A stretch of 41,567 nucleotides of DNA, from the NCBI GenBank assembly GCA_004295005.1, contig SHNG01000194.1:1-41567 (forward strand), read 5' to 3'. The DNA is from Gammaproteobacteria bacterium. Lineage in GTDB: Bacteria; Pseudomonadota; Gammaproteobacteria; Xanthomonadales; Rhodanobacteraceae. Of the stretch, positions 37,388 through 41,567 are shown piece after piece; within the stretch, counting starts at the first letter, position 1, and each line of letters opens with the position of its first letter. Below the pieces are notes generated by a model. It was given only the letters and a program-made list of their open reading frames with translations. It searched no databases and had not been told where the DNA came from. The position numbers were made by a program, and so were the translations under genes.

Positions 37388-40300
37388 ATGGCACTTCACC
37401 ACGGCTTTCGGGATAATTCGCGACCCGAAGCAAGCTGGAACGCCGTGCAGAACGTGTCGCCGGATGGCATCCACCTGTGTGTGCATGGCGCCATTGCCTG
37501 CAGCGAAGACTGGTTGGGCGCGACCCTTGCCCAGCTTGTCCGGCCGCCTGGACTCATCCTTTGTGGCAGCAGCGCGGGCTTGGCCGGACATGCCGACGCC
37601 TTGCGTTTCGCCGAGCTTGATGGCCTGGCGCCGGAAGCCTTGGCCCGCGCAATCAGCAAGCGCCTGCCAAACAAGCACTTGCTGATCGTGCGCAGCGATG
37701 CGCAACTGCCGCCCGCCGCCTTGCCGCGCCTGCTGCGCGCGCTGGAAGAAGACCGGGTTCTCGCTGCCGGAGCGCTCGACAACCTCGAAGCCTTGCGCTG
37801 CCCCGTGCCCGCTGGGTTGCATTGCGGGGAAAGCGCAACGCGCATCGATGCGCTGTGCTTTGCCCACGCGCGCAGGCAATTGATCGATCTGCCCTCTCTG
37901 TCGCCGCTGGCTTCGGCTTGGCATGGCCTTCGGCTTGCAAGTCCGGACGCACCCGGCCTGCGTCGCGTGCTGCTGGATCACCTCTATGTTGCTGCTGGGC
38001 GGCCGTTGCTGCACGAGGTATCACCCGGCGATCCGCGTGATCCGCTGCCGCCCTCGCCACTGGCGGAACTACGCGCACACCTGGCGCTGGCACTGGACTC
38101 CGCCGCGCTTCCCGGCCTTGCCGGCGTCGATGCACGCCCGGTGATCCTGCATGTCCTGCACGGCTGGGGCGGTGGTGCCGAACGTTGGGTACGCGATTTC
38201 TGCAAGAGCTTCAATCAGGCCCATCACCTGGTGTTGAAATCCTGCGGCAGCCACGCACGAAAGTGCCACGGCGAATGGCTGGAGCTCCACGATGGCGGCT
38301 TGAATGGCCCCCCCCTTCAGCGATTGGCCCTGCCCGAGCCCATTGCCGATACCGCGCTGGAAAATGCCGGTTATCGCACCTTGCTTGCCGAGCTGATTGC
38401 CCGCCACAGCATCGATGCGGTGATTGTTTCCTCGCTGATCGGACACAGCCTGGATGCGCTGCGCAGCGGGCTTCCCACCACCCGCATCGTGCACGATCAC
38501 TATCCGCTCTGGCCGGTGTTGCATCGGGATTTCAGCGATCCGCACTTGCGCTTTGATGAGGCGCAGCGACGGGATGATCTGGCCGCGACCGACACGGATC
38601 GAATTTTTGCCAACACCGATCCCGCGCATTGGAAGGCACTGCGCGATGGCGTGGTGAACGCGCTTCTTGCGGCGAATGCACAATTGATTGCACCCAGCCG
38701 CTCCGCGCTCGCCAACGATCTGCGACTTGCGCCCGAGCTGGCATCCCTGGCGACAACAGTCATCGCGCATGGACTGGGCGCATGGCCGGTGCAGGCACCA
38801 CGCGCCGCTGCGCCAATAGCGCGCGGGAAACTGCGCCTTGTCATGCCCGGCCGTGTGCGCGCCGGCAAGGGCGCCTTGCTGCTTGAGCAGGTATTGCCGC
38901 GCTTGCGTGGGCATGCCGAGGTCTTCCTGCTCGGCGCGGGTGGCGATGCGCATGAATTCTTCGGCATGGACGGCGTGCATATCCTGCTCGACTACCGACG
39001 CGAGGAACTTCCTGCCCTGCTCGCCCGACTTGCTCCGGATGCGGCCATGCTGTTGCCGACGGTGGCGGAGACCTTTGGCTACATGCTCTCGGAACTGCGC
39101 GATCTCGGCTGGCCGGTGATCGCCACGCGCATGGGTGCCTATGCGGAACGCATCGACGATGGCGCGAATGGCTTCCTCGTTGATGCAAATGCGGATGCCA
39201 TTGTTGATCGGATCGTCGCGCTGTCCGGCCAGCGCCCGCTGCTGGATCGCGTACGTGAACACCTGGCCACGCAACGCGAGCCCGGGCTTGAGGTCATGGC
39301 GGCCGCATATGCCTCCGTGCTCGACCTGCCCGCCCAGGAACCCATGCGCTATGCATTGGGCACATCCGCCATCGATGCCCAGGTGCGCGCCGCGTACAGC
39401 GAGGACTTGCTGCGCGCGCAACGCCAGCGCCGGGAACTGGATGCCGAAATCCTCGCCTTGCGTGCGGAAAGCGAACGCCGTGGCGAATGGGGTCATGCGC
39501 AAAACCGCGAATTGGAGCTGGCCCGCCATCAACTGGCCTCGCTGGAGAAGGAAGTTGAAGTGCGCACCGCCTGGGCGTTGAAACTCGATGCCGAAGTGAA
39601 GCGTTTGCGCCCCATGCTGGCCAGTCGCCTGTGGCGGCGCAGTGAACCGCTGCGGACATTCCTGTCGCGTGTGCGCGCATCGCTGGCATTCCGCTCGCAG
39701 CGCCTGGTCGCGCAGACGCGCCGCCTTCGTGGCAGCCTTGCCCAGCATGGGTTGGGCGGAACCTGGTCGCGCGTACTGCGTGAACTCAAGCCCGCCAAGC
39801 CACTGCGTCACGCGCGCAGCTATCCCGCGCCCGGCAACGCGTTCTCGCCTTTCAGCGTGCCGTGCAGCGACGCGCCGCAGGTTTCCATTGTCATTCCGGT
39901 GTACAACAAGATTGCCTACAGCGCCGCCTGCCTGCGCTCGCTTGCCGAGCATGCGGGCGCGGGTTCCTTCGAGGTCATCGTGGTGGATGATCAATCCAGC
40001 GATGAAACCGGCAAGCACCTTGCCGAGATCGGTGGCATTCGCGTGCTGCGCAATGCGGCAAACCTGGGATTTGTCGGCTCCTGCAATGCCGGCGCGGCCA
40101 TGGCACGCGGCGAGTTCGTGCTGTTTCTCAACAACGACACGCTGGTGACCGCGGGCTGGCTGGAAGCACTTCTGCGCGTGTTCGCCGAGGTGCCGGATGC
40201 CGGCCTGGTCGGTTCGCGCCTGGTCTACCCGGACGGTCGCCTGCAGGAAGCCGGCGGCATCATCTTCAGCGACGGCTCCGGCTGGAATTACGGGCGTTTC

Positions 40301-41567
40301 GAGGACCCGGACGATACCGACTTCGGTTTTCGCCGCGAGGTCGATTACTGCTCGGGCGCGGCGATCCTGCTGCGCAGAAGGCTGTTCGAGAAGCTCGGCG
40401 GTTTCGACACGCGCTATGCGCCGGCCTACTACGAAGACACCGACCTGGCCTTTGCCGTGCGTGCACACGGGCTCAAGGTCATTTATGAACCCAGTTCGTG
40501 GGTCATTCATTTCGAAGGCATCACCGCCGGCACCGATACCGCCAGCGGCATGAAGCGCTTCCAGCCCATCAACCGGCAGAAGTTCGTCGACAAGTGGAAG
40601 GACGCACTTCGCTCGCAACCGCAAGCCGGTACCGCCATCCACCTGGCCGCCAGCCATCGTGCGCGCCGACGCATCCTCATCATCGATGCGGTGACCCCGG
40701 CAGCCGATCACGATGCCGGTTCGCTGCGCATGGTCAACCTCATGCGCGTGCTGCGCGAAGAGGGATGCCATGTGACCTTCATGGCCAGCAATCGCGCCTG
40801 GGTCGAAGGCTACACCGCAACCTTGCAGGAACTGGGCATCGAAGTACTGCACCATCCCTGGCATTGCGAACCGGTTGCCTTGTTCCGCAAGCGCGCCGCC
40901 GAGTTCGACGCCATCGTGCTGTCGCGCCATTACGTGGCGCGCGAGTTCATCGGCCTCGCCCGCCTGTATGCGCCGCGTGCACGCCTGATCTTCGACACCG
41001 TGGATCTGCACTATCTGCGCGAGACGCGCGCCGCCGAGTTGCAGGGTCGAGCCGACCTCTTGCGCCACGCCCAGGAAACGCGCAGCCAGGAGCTGGCGGT
41101 GATGCGCGACTGTGATTTGACCCTGGTGGTGAGCAGCAGCGAACGCGAACTGCTGGCCGTGGATGCGCCGAACGTGAAGGTCGATGTGCTGGCCCTGGTG
41201 CACGAGGTGAACGGCAGCAAGGCGCCCTTCGCCGACCGCAAGGACCTGTTGTTTGTCGGGGGTTTCCAGCATCCGCCCAACATCGACGCCGTGGTCTGGT
41301 TTGCCGAAGCGGTGTTTCCGCTGGTGCGCCAGCGCCTGCCGGAGGTCAACCTGCACGTGATCGGCAGCAAGGTCACGCCGGCCATCCGGCAACTGGCCAG
41401 CGAATCGATTCGTGTGCACGGGTTCGTCGAGGACATCAGTCCCTGGCTGGATGGCTGTCGCGTCTCGATTGCACCGATCCGCTACGGCGCCGGGGTCAAG
41501 GGCAAGGTCACCATGGCCATGAGCTGTGGCCTGCCGGTGGTGGCAACGGGCATTGCGGTGGAAGGCA
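37388..41567 (+). CDS. Giant multidomain glycosyltransferase (GT4-coiled coil-GT2-GT4), 3' end missing
   Basis: An open frame of at least 1393 codons with no stop before the right edge. Order: an N-terminal region of about 245 residues (DGIHLCVHGAIACSEDW, LILCGSSAG) without a clear family; a GT4/GT-B domain (about 250-625: VLHGWGGGAERWV, the E-x7-E motif ETFGYMLSE, MGAYAERIDDGANGF); a coiled coil (about 670-745); a GT2 domain (about 832-1075: VSIVIPVYNK, VVDDQSSDETG, LFLNNDT, LQEAGGIIFSDGSGWNYGRF, YYEDTDLAFAVRAHG); and a second GT4 (from about 1095: ILIIDAVTPAADHDAGSLRM, LLFVGGFQHPPNID, RYGAGVKGKVTMAMSCGLPV). Such proteins build O-antigen-like or other surface glycans. The start is uncertain: ATG 37388 lacks a good ribosome site, and GTG 37445 or 37454 are alternatives. 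It faces away from the mrcB run, and its complementary strand has a long but meaningless open frame. Confidence 0.88.
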   Translation, partial: MALHHGFRDNSRPEASWNAVQNVSPDGIHLCVHGAIACSEDWLGATLAQLVRPPGLILCGSSAGLAGHADALRFAELDGLAPEALARAISKRLPNKHLLIVRSDAQLPPAALPRLLRALEEDRVLAAGALDNLEALRCPVPAGLHCGESATRIDALCFAHARRQLIDLPSLSPLASAWHGLRLASPDAPGLRRVLLDHLYVAAGRPLLHEVSPGDPRDPLPPSPLAELRAHLALALDSAALPGLAGVDARPVILHVLHGWGGGAERWVRDFCKSFNQAHHLVLKSCGSHARKCHGEWLELHDGGLNGPPLQRLALPEPIADTALENAGYRTLLAELIARHSIDAVIVSSLIGHSLDALRSGLPTTRIVHDHYPLWPVLHRDFSDPHLRFDEAQRRDDLAATDTDRIFANTDPAHWKALRDGVVNALLAANAQLIAPSRSALANDLRLAPELASLATTVIAHGLGAWPVQAPRAAAPIARGKLRLVMPGRVRAGKGALLLEQVLPRLRGHAEVFLLGAGGDAHEFFGMDGVHILLDYRREELPALLARLAPDAAMLLPTVAETFGYMLSELRDLGWPVIATRMGAYAERIDDGANGFLVDANADAIVDRIVALSGQRPLLDRVREHLATQREPGLEVMAAAYASVLDLPAQEPMRYALGTSAIDAQVRAAYSEDLLRAQRQRRELDAEILALRAESERRGEWGHAQNRELELARHQLASLEKEVEVRTAWALKLDAEVKRLRPMLASRLWRRSEPLRTFLSRVRASLAFRSQRLVAQTRRLRGSLAQHGLGGTWSRVLRELKPAKPLRHARSYPAPGNAFSPFSVPCSDAPQVSIVIPVYNKIAYSAACLRSLAEHAGAGSFEVIVVDDQSSDETGKHLAEIGGIRVLRNAANLGFVGSCNAGAAMARGEFVLFLNNDTLVTAGWLEALLRVFAEVPDAGLVGSRLVYPDGRLQEAGGIIFSDGSGWNYGRFEDPDDTDFGFRREVDYCSGAAILLRRRLFEKLGGFDTRYAPAYYEDTDLAFAVRAHGLKVIYEPSSWVIHFEGITAGTDTASGMKRFQPINRQKFVDKWKDALRSQPQAGTAIHLAASHRARRRILIIDAVTPAADHDAGSLRMVNLMRVLREEGCHVTFMASNRAWVEGYTATLQELGIEVLHHPWHCEPVALFRKRAAEFDAIVLSRHYVAREFIGLARLYAPRARLIFDTVDLHYLRETRAAELQGRADLLRHAQETRSQELAVMRDCDLTLVVSSSERELLAVDAPNVKVDVLALVHEVNGSKAPFADRKDLLFVGGFQHPPNIDAVVWFAEAVFPLVRQRLPEVNLHVIGSKVTPAIRQLASESIRVHGFVEDISPWLDGCRVSIAPIRYGAGVKGKVTMAMSCGLPVVATGIAVEG

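Noticed and set aside
38069-41419. A very long open frame on the minus strand (over 1100 codons)
   Set aside because: It is antisense to the glycosyltransferase, whose plus-strand translation has clear GT2 and GT4 motifs. The minus-strand product has no domain, is rich in Gln/His/Arg/Ala, and arises from high-GC codon bias.

Overview
The window reads as chromosomal DNA of a GC-rich gammaproteobacterium, most likely of the Xanthomonadales/Lysobacterales (Rhodanobacteraceae- or Lysobacteraceae-like). The reasons are the family content (YceI/cytochrome b561 operon, TPR sulfatase-like lipoproteins, mrcB next to a yoaA-type helicase), the short GTAG-headed palindromic repeats, and two secreted proteins that end in an IFAxGFEx motif. 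This is an inference from sequence character only. No rRNA, tRNA, CRISPR array, prophage or insertion sequence was found.

Left part (1-10079). A REP-type repeat cluster lies between the 5' end of a gene leaving the window at the left edge and the 3' end of a large periplasmic-propeller hybrid histidine kinase (418-4014, minus). A membrane-anchored GTPase (4588-6123) follows, flanked by inverted copies of a long dispersed repeat and ending inside a 45-bp tandem repeat. Next comes a tightly overlapping plus-strand operon: YceI, cytochrome b561, a second YceI and a second, paralogous GTPase (6976-10079).

Middle-left (10085-18756). A PAPS-type sulfotransferase (minus) is divergent from a three-gene overlapping operon: a small inner-membrane protein, an AlkP-superfamily phosphohydrolase lipoprotein and an EMC3/Oxa1-like membrane protein. 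Convergent to it is a minus-strand pair of a TPR-fused sulfatase-like lipoprotein with Thr in place of the formylglycine Cys/Ser, and a glutaredoxin-like protein. A second divergent unit encodes two secreted proteins (a PPC-like beta protein and an ASH-Ig/Fn3 protein) separated by a strong intrinsic terminator.

Middle-right (18791-31094). L-serine dehydratase (sdaA), a REP cluster, a SpoIID-like secreted protein, a divergent right-handed beta-helix secreted protein, a 12-unit REP cluster, and a subtilisin-like protease with its own promoter and terminator. Then a LytS/LytTR-type two-component system, divergent from a lectin-like/GH5-like fusion protein whose GH5 catalytic residues appear to be lost.

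Right part (31203-41567). A minus-strand operon-like run: a small periplasmic protein, a META/DUF4377 lipoprotein, PBP1b (mrcB), a small lipoprotein and a YoaA-type Fe-S helicase. Divergent from it is a giant multidomain glycosyltransferase (GT4, coiled coil, GT2, GT4) that runs off the right end and probably opens a surface-polysaccharide locus. Long open frames antisense to nearly every large gene are GC-rich shadows and are not annotated.

Overall the window is rich in envelope functions: signalling from the periplasm, polyisoprenoid-binding YceI proteins, sulfation and AlkP-type chemistry, peptidoglycan synthesis, secreted adhesin- or carbohydrate-related proteins, and glycan assembly.
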